Shown here piece after piece: positions 34,219-41,616 of a stretch of DNA of 64,000 bases; the stretch's first letter is position 1, and each line of letters opens with the position of its first letter. Position numbers and translations under genes: made by a program. Below the pieces are notes generated by a model, which was not told the origin of the DNA, did no database searches, and saw only the letters and a list, made by a program, of their open reading frames with translations. Origin of the DNA: Oscillospiraceae bacterium (GTDB taxonomy: Bacteria > Bacillota > Clostridia > Oscillospirales > Oscillospiraceae); NCBI GenBank assembly GCA_910575815.1, contig CAJTFN010000013.1, positions 62,001 through 126,000 on the forward strand, written 5' to 3'.

Positions 34219-34437
34219 CGTTTCTTTCTGATAGAGGTCAAAAACTCTTTCGTGGGCGAGGTGGTATTTGGGCAGGACGGTTTGCCTGTCACAACGAAAA
34301 AAGAGGATGCCTCCCTGCATGGCATCGGCCTTACCAACGTGCGCCGGGAGGCGGAAAAGTATATGGGAGAATTGGAATTGAGAACAAATCAGCGGGAATT
34401 TTCCGCAACTGTTTTGTTGCAAGAAAGGGGTAACTAA
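34219..34437 (+). pseudogene. GHKL sensor histidine kinase, 3' part
   Basis: The downstream part of the kinase interrupted at 25476. From the GGACG core the frame continues as FFLIEVKNSFVGEVV, then SLHGIGLTNVRREAEKYMGELEL with the ATP-lid and G box, ending in LLQERGN and a stop at 34435. With 387 upstream codons it gives a kinase of about 460 residues, normal for this family. On its own it has no start codon. Confidence 0.9.
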
Positions 34438-35003
34438 AATGGACTATAATTGTTTTGATTATACAAAGGTTGCATCAAAGTGATTTGTCCTAGACGGGAA
34501 GCTAATAATACTAACCTTTTTCTATTCTGGGGGACTCCATATTCAGGACAATAAACCACATTCCAATTGACATTATAGTCTAGTTCTTGCAGTACATTTA
34601 CAAAATCACGAAAAACAGTTTGCGTTGACAATTCAGGCACATTTTCCATTGAAACTATATGGGGTGTTGTCTCTTGGATAATTCGCGCAAAAGAATATAG
34701 CAGTCTCCATTTGTCATCGACTTGACCATCTTTTCTGTAACGTTGAGAATACTTTGAAAATGGTTGGCATGGTGCACATCCTACTAATGCACGTATACTG
34801 TTTTCAGGATAGAGAGGCATAATATCTTCAGCTATGACATTAGTTACGTCTTGACATATAAACTGAGAATTGTTATTTTCTTCATAAGCGAAAGCGCAAG
34901 TGGCGTCGACGTCAATCCCAGCAATTACTGTTACTCCAGATAATTCTAACCCTTTTGTCAATCCGCCAATTCCGCAAAACAAGTCAACTGCTACACATGG
35001 CAC
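34434..35003 (-). pseudogene. DNA (cytosine-5-)-methyltransferase, truncated
   Basis: A 189-residue N-terminal part of a C5 methyltransferase. Motif I LFCGIGGLTKGLE (about 8), motif IV with catalytic Cys GCAPCQPF (about 78), motif VI ENVPEL (about 122) and motif VIII PQNRKRLVLLAS are present. The target-recognition domain and motifs IX-X are missing; native sequence ends near LMQP and the last ten codons read into the kinase 3' end. Full enzymes have 310-400 residues. Its start overlaps a small XRE gene, as in type II systems with a controller protein. Probably inactive. Confidence 0.88.
34439..34483 (+). pseudogene. Start of a gene that followed the kinase, cut off by the next insertion
   Basis: One base after the kinase stop, an ATG with AAAGGGG eight bases upstream opens MDYNCFDYTK and then runs out at a stop at 34481. 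In such signalling operons another gene often follows the kinase, and this start is well placed, but only about 12 codons remain before the sequence turns into the antisense end of the methyltransferase. Low certainty. Confidence 0.4.
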
Positions 35004-35251
35004 GATTCATCCCCCCTTTCTATAGGTTTGATAAGTGGATTAGTATCGTCTATGAAAAGCAAATATGTTTCAATTTCAAGTGCATCGGCAATCCTTTGTA
35101 TATTATCTAACGAAATGCTTCGCTTACCTCGTTCAACAGCACTTATATATGTCCTATGTAATCCGGTTCTAACGGCCACTGCCTCTTGCGATAATCCTAG
35201 ACGAATACGGTACATGCGAACATTATGCGAAAACACCTTAAGGACATCCAT
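34991..35251 (-). CDS. XRE-family regulator (controller-like) of the methyltransferase
   Basis: An 86-residue Cro/CI-type protein: FSHNVRMYRIRLGLSQEAVAV, then HRTYISAVERGKRSISLDNIQ and a short tail. Size and helix pattern equal controller (C) proteins of type II restriction systems, and it overlaps the cytosine methyltransferase start by 13 bases. No endonuclease gene remains nearby. ATG 35251 is preferred over 35263 because the family starts just before the first helix; this is not certain. Confidence 0.85.
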   Translation of the reverse strand: MDVLKVFSHNVRMYRIRLGLSQEAVAVRTGLHRTYISAVERGKRSISLDNIQRIADALEIETYLLFIDDTNPLIKPIERGDESCHV

Positions 35252-35365
35252 ATAATCACCCATTTAAAATATATCACATCGAATACAATAAGTCAACATA
35301 CGGTAGAAATTATCACTGAAAACTGGGGCAGAAATTGTTGCCGAATCCTGCCCCAGTCATAGCAC

Positions 35366-35566
35366 TTATTCGTTTTCCATCGCCTGACGGACTTCTTCAC
35401 GGAGCAGGCGCTTGATTTTATCCTCCATTGTCTCGGTACTGGTGGTACTGAAATGCGCCCATACCCGGTAGGTGGTCTTGCCGATTTTCTTCACCAGCGC
35501 GGGCGGGGTCTGCGGCGTGGCCTTGGGGTAGGTGATTGTCTCGGTGGTGGTCGGTTTGTTACTCAT
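35366..35566 (-). CDS. Transposon-encoded protein TnpW family
   Basis: A 66-residue protein, MSNKPTTTETITYPKATPQT then PPALVKKIGKTTYRVWAHFS and a charged C-terminal helix (KIKRLLREEVRQAMENE). This is the TnpW family found in Tn4451-like and related clostridial elements; function is not established. Its ATG at 35566 overlaps the end of the DnaC-like gene by 8 bases. Confidence 0.85.
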   Translation of the reverse strand: MSNKPTTTETITYPKATPQTPPALVKKIGKTTYRVWAHFSTTSTETMEDKIKRLLREEVRQAMENE

Positions 35567-36404
35567 AGTTTTCCTTTCTCGGTTGCGGTCTGCTGGTGGC
35601 AGGTGTTGTGATAATCTGCCGCGCCGCCGCTTTTGTGCTGGCGGCGTTGTCCTCCCGGAAGTTCTTTCCGGCAAAGAGGATAGGGGCGCAGCGTTCTAAA
35701 ATCCGGTCATAGATACGGGCATAGGCGAGGTCGGGCGGGTGCTTCAACTCGTCCAGCTTCAGGTTGGTGGTCACGATCAGCGGCTTATTACAGCGATAGC
35801 GGCTGTCGATGATAGAAAACATCTGCTCAAGGGCATATTCTGTGTTGCGCTCCGCGCCTAAATCGTCTATGATTAACAGGTCATAGTCCCCCAGGCTGTC
35901 CAGAAACGCCGTCCGGTCCTCTCCGAACGTCCCGCACAGGCGGCTGAGAATAGTCGGAAAGTTGGTCACGAGTACGGGTACGTCCTGGTCGAGTAAAGCG
36001 TTTGCGATGCACCCGGCCAGGAAGGATTTGCCCGTCCCAACATCACCGAACAGCAGCAGGCCGATGTTCTTCTTGAACGCCTCCGGCCAGTGATCGACAT
36101 AGGCATGGGCTTTCGCCATGACCGGATTCTCGCCGTTGTCATTGGCAAATGTATAGCCATAGAGATAGCGGTCTTGGAGGCCCTGAGCCTTTCGCCGTCT
36201 GATGCGCTCTATGCGCTGGCGGCGTTCCTCGGCTTCTCTGCGGCGGCGTTCCTTCTCCTGCTGGCAGGGACAGACGCACCGGGGCTTGAAACTGCCGCCT
36301 TTGAACGGGTCGGTTATCACTACTTGCCGGGGGCTTCTGCACTTGCGGCAATGAATAAGGCCGTCTGCTGGGTCAAGGTATTCGTCCTCGCGGATCTCCG
36401 TCAT
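35559..36404 (-). CDS. DnaC/IstB-like ATP-binding protein
   Basis: A 281-residue AAA+ helicase-loader homologue. An N-terminal zinc-like region (CRKCRSP ... CVCPC) and a basic helix precede the ATPase: Walker A FGDVGTGKSF (about 118-127), Walker B LLIIDDLGAE (about 176), sensor VTTNLKL and Arg finger region RIYDRILERC. It would load the host replicative helicase on element DNA together with the upstream replisome organiser. Its ATG overlaps the organiser stop (ATGA). Confidence 0.9.
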   Translation of the reverse strand: MTEIREDEYLDPADGLIHCRKCRSPRQVVITDPFKGGSFKPRCVCPCQQEKERRRREAEERRQRIERIRRRKAQGLQDRYLYGYTFANDNGENPVMAKAHAYVDHWPEAFKKNIGLLLFGDVGTGKSFLAGCIANALLDQDVPVLVTNFPTILSRLCGTFGEDRTAFLDSLGDYDLLIIDDLGAERNTEYALEQMFSIIDSRYRCNKPLIVTTNLKLDELKHPPDLAYARIYDRILERCAPILFAGKNFREDNAASTKAAARQIITTPATSRPQPRKENYE

Positions 36405-37139
36405 ACGGTGTCACCCTCCCTCACGCTGTAATCGCGGTCACGGGCAACGGGAGCGGCCTTGCGTCTATCATCGGCTATCCAGCGGCGAATAGTGGCGGCA
36501 TGGCTTTTGTAGGTCTTGCCGGTGGAAGCCATGTACTCAGACAGACGCTCAATGTACTCCTGCCAGACGGTGGGGAAGTCGGTTTGCAGTTCGTTCAGCT
36601 CACCAGCAGACAGAAAAACATTTTGATAACGTCCAAAAGTGGCGGGCGCGGCGTGTCCCGTTTCTAACTCTCTCTATCTTTATCTCTAACTCTATCTCTT
36701 TCTCTATCTCTGGTGGACGAATGTCCGGACAGTGGGCGGACATTTGTCCACCAGGATTCAGGGCAAGCCGATTTGCCTGCCGCGCCCGCCGTTTCCGCTC
36801 TCCCTCGGTGGAGGATTGGCCTATCAGCAGTTCGATATTGGTCATGTAAAAAGCCCCGTCCGCCATTTGCTCCATAAGCCCCAACTGCAAGAAAATCTTG
36901 ATTGCCCGTTCCACGGTGCCAATCTGCTGGCGGGTGATGGTGGCGATCATCTGCGGGGTGTAGGGGATGCTTTCGTCAAGCTGGAGCCGTCCACCATGTT
37001 TCAGCGATTTCAGATACAGCTTCAGCAGGATGTAGGAGTACAGAATACCGTCCTGCATACTTTCCAGCAGGACGATGGAATCATCGTCAAAATAGCTTTC
37101 TTTCAGTTTGAGGTAGTAGTATTTTCGGTTGTCAGCCAT
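36401..37139 (-). pseudogene. Phage-type replisome organiser, frameshifted at a dinucleotide tract
   Basis: The N-terminal domain is intact (MADNRKYYYLKLKESYFDDD, winged helix to about 125). The low-complexity EIEKEIELEIKIE linker then leaves frame, giving a wrong C-terminus that stops at 36600. Another frame continues with ELETGHAAPATFGRYQNVFL ... HAATIRRWIADDRR to a stop at 36401, overlapping the DnaC-like ATG. The switch is at an (AG)4 run (36668-36675 on the plus strand as CT); five AG units would give one protein of about 246 residues. Either phase-variable or mutated. Confidence 0.85.
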
Positions 37140-37283
37140 AGGCAGTTTTCTCCTTTGCTCTGGAATGGCCTTCACGGGCCGTCTGAGGGCTTTCCAGGGG
37201 GCTGGATAGGAAAAGTATCAGCCCCCCTATTGACCAGCACCCGGAAAGCCTTGCAAATCAACGCCTTTTTCGGGCCTAAAGCG

Positions 37284-37634
37284 TTACATATCAGCCCTAT
37301 GTCGGCGTACTCGGTCACGGGTCTTACGCCGCCGCTCCTGTTCAGCACATTCCGAACAGTATTTTGCCCGGTTGGATTTTGGCACAAAGTAGCTGCCGCA
37401 AATGGCGCAGGGTTTCATGCGGTCACGGTAGAGCAGGGCGGCGCACAGGGCAGCGTCCAATGGCAGGACAGCGGCGCGAAACCATTTGCAGATCAGCGAG
37501 TAAGTAATGCTCTGTGGGCAGACACATTCCTCGCCGTTGTCCAGAAGCAAGCAGCACCCGCTGTCATAATTGCAACAGCTATGTACCAGTCTCCGGGCGG
37601 TGCGGCACTGCTGATAGTTCATGTGGACAATCAC
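37284..37634 (-). CDS. Cysteine-rich VLP domain-containing protein
   Basis: A 116-residue protein with the family pattern: ARRLVHSCCNYDSGCCLLLD, CVCPQSITYSLICKWFRAAVLPLD and a C-terminal zinc ribbon CAICGSYFVPKSNRAKYC..C. It is always found in clostridial mobile elements; role unknown, maybe nucleic-acid binding. I take the GTG at 37634, which overlaps the stop of the upstream gene and has AGGA before it; the in-frame ATG 37622 has no ribosome site. About 145 noncoding bases separate it from the organiser. Confidence 0.85.
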   Translation of the reverse strand: MIVHMNYQQCRTARRLVHSCCNYDSGCCLLLDNGEECVCPQSITYSLICKWFRAAVLPLDAALCAALLYRDRMKPCAICGSYFVPKSNRAKYCSECAEQERRRKTRDRVRRHRADM

Positions 37635-37975
37635 GGTTCATCCTCTCCTGCGGGTAAGTTGACGTAGGTATGGTAAGGCTGGGTGGGGCTACGGCTTACC
37701 CAATGACGCTTTACCAGCCCGGCACGTTCCAGCTCCGCCAGGGCATGGCCTACGGTGGAGGGAGTGCGGTCAATCAGCTTCGCAATCTCCGGGTTGATGA
37801 ACGTCAGATACCGCCGCCCATGCTTGTCCACGCTACCCTCGCCGTTCACCGTCATGTCCAGCAGGATACAGTAGACCTCTTTCGTAATCAGCCGCAGGTC
37901 CATCCCCAGCAGAAACCGTGGATAGGCCAGATAAGGCGGCAGGGTGGAGCTGGTGGTGATGTAATCAGTTTTCAT
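37631..37975 (-). CDS. Winged-helix replication-initiator-like protein
   Basis: A 114-residue protein: LPPYLAYPRFLLGMDLRLITKE, then a helix-turn-helix (NPEIAKLIDRTPSTVGHALAEL) and wing (GLVKRHWVSRSPTQPYHTYV). It resembles the N-terminal winged helix of RepA_N initiators and related helix-turn-helix proteins of these elements, without the C-terminal domain. ATG 37975 lies inside the end of parB, so the two are translationally coupled. Confidence 0.75.
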   Translation of the reverse strand: MKTDYITTSSTLPPYLAYPRFLLGMDLRLITKEVYCILLDMTVNGEGSVDKHGRRYLTFINPEIAKLIDRTPSTVGHALAELERAGLVKRHWVSRSPTQPYHTYVNLPAGEDEP

Positions 37976-38819
37976 GTTCATTCTCCATTTCGTGTCGGAT
38001 TTCATGTACCTTCTCGAAAAATTCTTTGATTGCGGTCGTGACCGAATATGCACTGTCTCCAAGCTCATCAAATTGGGAAATTGTCATTCCGGCGAAAATG
38101 CCTGCCCGGTGATGAAGGGATTTGATACCGGAAACATAGCGGGAGCAGAGAGACGTAAACTCTCTCAAAGCTGCTTCGCCGTCCATCATCCCCTGCTTCT
38201 TCGGCGTGGGCGGTGCTATGGTCAGAACAGCAGCGGCTTCTTCCTGCTGGTCTGGGGGCAGTCTGGAAATTTTCAGCGCGGCCCCTTTGGTGATCTTGGT
38301 ATCAGCCTCCTTGATAATCTTCTTGGCCTCTGGGGTCAGATTGGCGGCAGTCTGAACAAGCTGCTCAACGGTGCGTTTGCTCACGCCCAGCTTTTCAGCG
38401 GTATCCTGTGAAAAGGACTTCGTGTCTAAAAGCGAGAAATTTTCGTTTTTAGCCGTCTGTCCGTTCCTCATGCCCTGGCGTGTCTCCGGATGGATGGCCT
38501 CGTAGAGTTCCTTCCGGCGCAAAAGCAAGTCCCCCAACTCACGATGGGACAGTCCCGCCCGAACAAAGTTCTCGTCAATCTCGGCCAACTCTGCTTGCAG
38601 GCCGTCCGCATCACTGGCGGTACACTCGATCTCCGTCCATCCCAGCAGCTTCACCGCCTCCAAACGGTGCAGGCCAGCAATAAGCGTGTTGTCTTGGGTG
38701 ACAGTGATGGGATTCATCAGGCCCACAGCGGCGATACTCCGGGCGAGTTCTTCCACATTCCTCTGCTGAGTATCCCGCCGTCCCGGGTTGATTTTAATAT
38801 CGCTGATTTTGATACGCAT
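37965..38819 (-). CDS. ParB/RepB/Spo0J-family partition protein
   Basis: A 284-residue ParB homologue. The N-terminal nuclease-like/CTP-binding domain shows the family order: DIKINPGRRDTQQRNVEELA, GLMNPITVTQDNTLIAGLHRLEA (about 36-58), DENFVRAGLSHRELGDLL. The helix-turn-helix follows (FSQDTAEKLGVSKRTVEQLV, about 136-155). No ParA gene is adjacent, so it may act in regulation or replication and not partition. Start ATG 38819 follows GAGGGGGGATACC. Confidence 0.9.
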   Translation of the reverse strand: MRIKISDIKINPGRRDTQQRNVEELARSIAAVGLMNPITVTQDNTLIAGLHRLEAVKLLGWTEIECTASDADGLQAELAEIDENFVRAGLSHRELGDLLLRRKELYEAIHPETRQGMRNGQTAKNENFSLLDTKSFSQDTAEKLGVSKRTVEQLVQTAANLTPEAKKIIKEADTKITKGAALKISRLPPDQQEEAAAVLTIAPPTPKKQGMMDGEAALREFTSLCSRYVSGIKSLHHRAGIFAGMTISQFDELGDSAYSVTTAIKEFFEKVHEIRHEMENEHEN

Positions 38820-38830
38820 GGTATCCCCCC

Positions 38831-39151
38831 TCAATGCGAAAACGCGGCAATAATCCGGTTGAGCATTTCCAGGTCGGGGCCGTCCAGTGATTCCCCCAGC
38901 CTGCGGAGAAATGTGATCTCCGCAGAGTTCAGCGAGCGGCGGTCGAGGTGGAACCACTCGGCAACCCTGACACCACCATGACTGCCCTTGACGGTTTCGA
39001 CCGGATAGGAGCAGGTCAGCACCACAATATCCCGGCGAATTGTCCCGGTGCTGACGTTAAACTCATGCGCCAGATTCCTGTAAGTATCGTGCCGCCGGAG
39101 GCACAAAGCCTCCAAAATCTTCTGGCGGCGTTCCCACGGGTTCAGGTCCAT
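38831..39151 (-). CDS. DeoR-type helix-turn-helix protein
   Basis: A 106-residue DNA-binding protein: RRQKILEALCLRRHDTYRNL and EFNVSTGTIRRDIVVLTCSYP give a DeoR-like winged helix, with the wing at VETVKGSHGGVRVAEWFHLD. No sugar-binding domain. It is a usual small regulator between relaxase and parB in these elements and probably controls that operon. Confidence 0.85.
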   Translation of the reverse strand: MDLNPWERRQKILEALCLRRHDTYRNLAHEFNVSTGTIRRDIVVLTCSYPVETVKGSHGGVRVAEWFHLDRRSLNSAEITFLRRLGESLDGPDLEMLNRIIAAFSH

Positions 39152-39184
39152 TTTTCAAAAACTCCCTTCGGTAAAATTGATGAT

Positions 39185-40627
39185 TTATCGTTCTTGCTCT
39201 TTCTGCTGGTGCTGTCCCTCATGAGCCAGACGGTCAGCGGCCTTACGGAGATTTTCAACAGCCTTGATTTCATCCCGCATGGCCCGCATTTTTTGATAAT
39301 CTGCGTCCTTTTGTACCGTCAATTTTGCAGCTTCGGCCCGCCACGCTTTGGGCGTGATCGCCTCTCCGGATTCTTTCAGCGATTTCAGAAAATGGGCGGC
39401 AGCGTCAAAGTCTGCTAACTCTGCCCTATGCTCCTGCTGGTATTTCTCCCGCTTCCCCGGTTTTACCTTGTCCAACTTCTGGCGGATGGGCTTGTACTTC
39501 TCGTACTGCGCCCACATTTCCAGCCGTTCATCCAGAACAGCGAGGCGGCGCTCGGCCTTTACAATCTGCCCACGGAGATTGTAATAATCTTTGTTCATAG
39601 CAGAGACTTTTTCATAGAGTTCCTGCATGGAATTGATGCCGTTGCCCTGCAAAAACGCCAGCAGTTTCGCGTTCTCTTGCAGAGCCTTAATTTTACCGGA
39701 ACGAGAACGGGCTTTGTTGCTGTTGACCTTGGCCTGGGCTTCATAAAGCCGGGCCACAAGGCTGCCGCCGTCCTGGGGCTGGTCAGCCTCAGCCTGTTCC
39801 TTCGTCCAGTTGTAAATCCGGGTGATGCGGGCCTTGATTTCCTTCAGCAGTTTGTTGTCTGCGGCAATCTGGCGGTTGATGTCTCCCTTCTCCGTAGCGA
39901 TGCCCCGCCGTTCCATCTGACTGGCGGCAACGCCCATGTGGATGGAAGGGATTTTCTCAATGCCCTGCCGCTTGTAACTGCGGTGGTCAATACGCTCCGG
40001 CCTGCCAGCAGCTTCTAACGCCCGGTTCGCGTAAACGGCCCACGCCGCCCGCCACTTCTCGGCGTTCTCCCGATTGTTCCAGTCGGTGGTGTCCTCCCGG
40101 TGATTCTTCCAGCCGCCTTTGCCATCTGGGATGCGGTTGCCCTGGCTGTCCAGGTCATAAATCTTTCGGCACTTCGGCCCCCAGCGTCCATCCGGTTTCA
40201 GCGGGCGAATGGTCAGCATGATATGAGCGTGAGGATTGCCGTCACCCTTGTCATGGAGCGCAAAGTCGGCGCACATTCCATCTGCTACAAAATTGTCCTT
40301 TACAAATGACCGAACAAGTGCCAACTGCTCCGCTCTGGACAGTTCCACGGGAAGGGCAACTTCGATTTCACGGGCAAGCTGGGCGTCGCTGGATTTTTCG
40401 ATTTCCTCGACGGAGTCCCAAAGCATAGAACGGTCTTGAAACTCCGGCGGGGCGTGGGCGGGGAGCATGATTTCTGTATGGACAACACCGGGCTTGTGCG
40501 TGTAGTCGTGGGTCTTGCCGTCCCACTCATTTGTCAGCTTCTCGCCGCTCCGGTAGGCGGCAGCAGCGACAGCCGAACGGCCTACGCTCCGCTTGATGAT
40601 TTGAATGGGACAGTGAAAAATTGCTAT
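39185..40627 (-). CDS. mobA: MobA/MobL-family relaxase
   Basis: A 480-residue MobQ-type relaxase that nicks oriT and pilots the strand into a recipient. AIFHCPIQIIKRSVGRSAVA opens the protein, followed by YRSGEKL, the HUH-like GNPHAHIMLTIRP (about 122) and a charged coiled-coil tail. Family members begin M-AIFHC; here the codon at that place is ATA (40627-40625), eight bases after AAGGAG. So either ATA is used as a weak start or the start codon is mutated; the upstream open frame offers ATG 40684 without a ribosome site. A candidate oriT is just upstream. Confidence 0.88.
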   Translation of the reverse strand: MAIFHCPIQIIKRSVGRSAVAAAAYRSGEKLTNEWDGKTHDYTHKPGVVHTEIMLPAHAPPEFQDRSMLWDSVEEIEKSSDAQLAREIEVALPVELSRAEQLALVRSFVKDNFVADGMCADFALHDKGDGNPHAHIMLTIRPLKPDGRWGPKCRKIYDLDSQGNRIPDGKGGWKNHREDTTDWNNRENAEKWRAAWAVYANRALEAAGRPERIDHRSYKRQGIEKIPSIHMGVAASQMERRGIATEKGDINRQIAADNKLLKEIKARITRIYNWTKEQAEADQPQDGGSLVARLYEAQAKVNSNKARSRSGKIKALQENAKLLAFLQGNGINSMQELYEKVSAMNKDYYNLRGQIVKAERRLAVLDERLEMWAQYEKYKPIRQKLDKVKPGKREKYQQEHRAELADFDAAAHFLKSLKESGEAITPKAWRAEAAKLTVQKDADYQKMRAMRDEIKAVENLRKAADRLAHEGQHQQKEQER

Positions 40628-40723
40628 CGGTTCATTCTCCTTCCTGCTGGTAAAAATCAGGGGTTTGGGGGCGGCAGCCCTCATCGCGTCCGCAGGACGC
40701 AACAGCCCCCGGCAGGGCGCACA

Positions 40724-40752
40724 ACACCGGAACGGTGTATAAGTGCGCCGTA
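40724..40752 (-). other. Candidate origin of transfer (oriT) of the MobA/MobL relaxase
   Basis: A perfect inverted repeat ACACCG-GAA-CGGTGT (40724-40738) is followed after one base by TAAGTGCGCC (40740-40749). This hairpin-plus-nic design and the TAAGTGCGCC core match oriT of MobQ/RSF1010-type relaxases. It lies about 100 bases upstream of the relaxase gene, the normal place. Confidence 0.75.
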
Positions 40753-40763
40753 AGAAACGGACT

Positions 40764-41039
40764 TTAGTTTGCGGCACTGGTTTTCTGTGCCAAATCCGCT
40801 GCCTCCGATGCTCCCGGCAGGCGGGAAAGGGCGATTAAAAAAGCTTTGATTGCTTCGCCCTCCATGCTGGCGGTGAAGGGAAACACACCCTCCATAATCG
40901 CGCCATGCACAATCAGGCGATGGTTCCGGGCATTGCGTTCTTCCTTGCGGATTCGGTTCAGAAGTATCTTCTGCTGGTTCTCCAACTGGCGGACTTCCTT
41001 CTCCGCCTCTGCCTTTTTAGTCTCCAATGATTTTTCCAT
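40764..41039 (-). CDS. DUF3847 domain-containing protein
   Basis: A 91-residue helical protein: a coiled coil (EKEVRQLENQQKILLNRIRKEERNARNHR split over about 12-40) and RLIVHGAIMEGVFP. DUF3847 genes are found next to MobA/MobL relaxases of clostridial elements and probably encode an accessory mobilisation factor. It ends close to the oriT. Confidence 0.87.
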   Translation of the reverse strand: MEKSLETKKAEAEKEVRQLENQQKILLNRIRKEERNARNHRLIVHGAIMEGVFPFTASMEGEAIKAFLIALSRLPGASEAADLAQKTSAAN

Positions 41040-41046
41040 TTGTGCG

Positions 41047-41514
41047 TCAATCCTCCTTTTGTGCGTTCAGCCACTTTTGCTGAATGAAATACCGCCGCAT
41101 ACGCCGGATGCCGGAGCGAACGGAATGACCAGCTTCGGATTCTCCCGTTCCCTCCGATTCTCCAATCTCCCGCAGCTTCTTCCCGCCCATGTACCGGGCG
41201 CGGATGCGGCGGGCCTGGGTGGGGGTTAGATGTGCAAAGGCCTCGGTCATGCGAGATAGATTGCGTTCCTGTTCGGCGTGTTCTTCCGCCCGGAGAAGCA
41301 CATCCTCCGGCGATTGCGCATAGATGGAAATGTGAAGCTGTGTCCAGTCGTTGGTGTCCATAGAAAAGACCTTGTGGTACAGCTTCTTTTTCTCCTGCCG
41401 CCGCTCAATGCGCAGTCCTTCTTCCAGGGCTTCGGCCACCTCGCCGCTGACCTCGACAAAGGTGTCCTTTCGGATGGTGGGATAGTAATACTTCCGCAGG
41501 TTGATGATTGGCAT
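41047..41514 (-). CDS. Sigma-70-like helix-turn-helix protein (1)
   Basis: A 155-residue protein. The N-terminal part (MPIINLRKYYYPTIRKDTFVEVSGEVAEAL) is a domain common to element-encoded sigma-like factors; the C-terminal region 4-type helix-turn-helix is LTPTQARRIRARYMGGKKLR and GHSVRSGIRRMRRYF. Lack of a convincing region 2 means it may be a regulator and not a full sigma factor. A hairpin-rich gap precedes it, and DUF3847 follows after 7 bases. Confidence 0.82.
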   Translation of the reverse strand: MPIINLRKYYYPTIRKDTFVEVSGEVAEALEEGLRIERRQEKKKLYHKVFSMDTNDWTQLHISIYAQSPEDVLLRAEEHAEQERNLSRMTEAFAHLTPTQARRIRARYMGGKKLREIGESEGTGESEAGHSVRSGIRRMRRYFIQQKWLNAQKED

Positions 41515-41537
41515 GGGCTGACCTCCTTAGTTCAAAG

Positions 41538-41589
41538 GGGGACAAGCACCCGCTTGTCCCCTTCGGTGATGTGAGGGGACTTCCCTCAC
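41538..41589 (-). repeat. Two tandem hairpins between the sigma-like genes
   Basis: GGGGACAAGC/GCTTGTCCCC (41538-41561) and GTGAGGGG/TCCCTCAC (41571-41589) lie between the two sigma-like genes. On the minus strand neither has a clear T run, so RNA processing or attenuation is as likely as termination. Confidence 0.55.
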
Positions 41590-41616
41590 CTGGGTAAGCC
41601 TCAAATCAGTGTTTCG

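Larger units (their letters stand above)
25472..34220 (+). mobile_element. Integrated CRESS-DNA-Rep element with large serine recombinase
   Basis: An insertion of about 8.74 kb that splits a histidine kinase gene. Both ends share GGACG (25472-25476 and 34216-34220). Inside each end lies an inverted 8-mer, CAAAAGGA at 25486 and TCCTTTTG at 34198, nearly equidistant from the core, as expected for the arms of a serine-recombinase attP. Cargo in order: structured noncoding region, two lipoproteins (minus), XRE regulator, promoter, four small unknown genes, CRESS-type Rep, AT-rich gap, two unknown genes, recombinase. Removing it rejoins the kinase codons in frame. I see no conjugation or coat gene. 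Confidence 0.9.
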
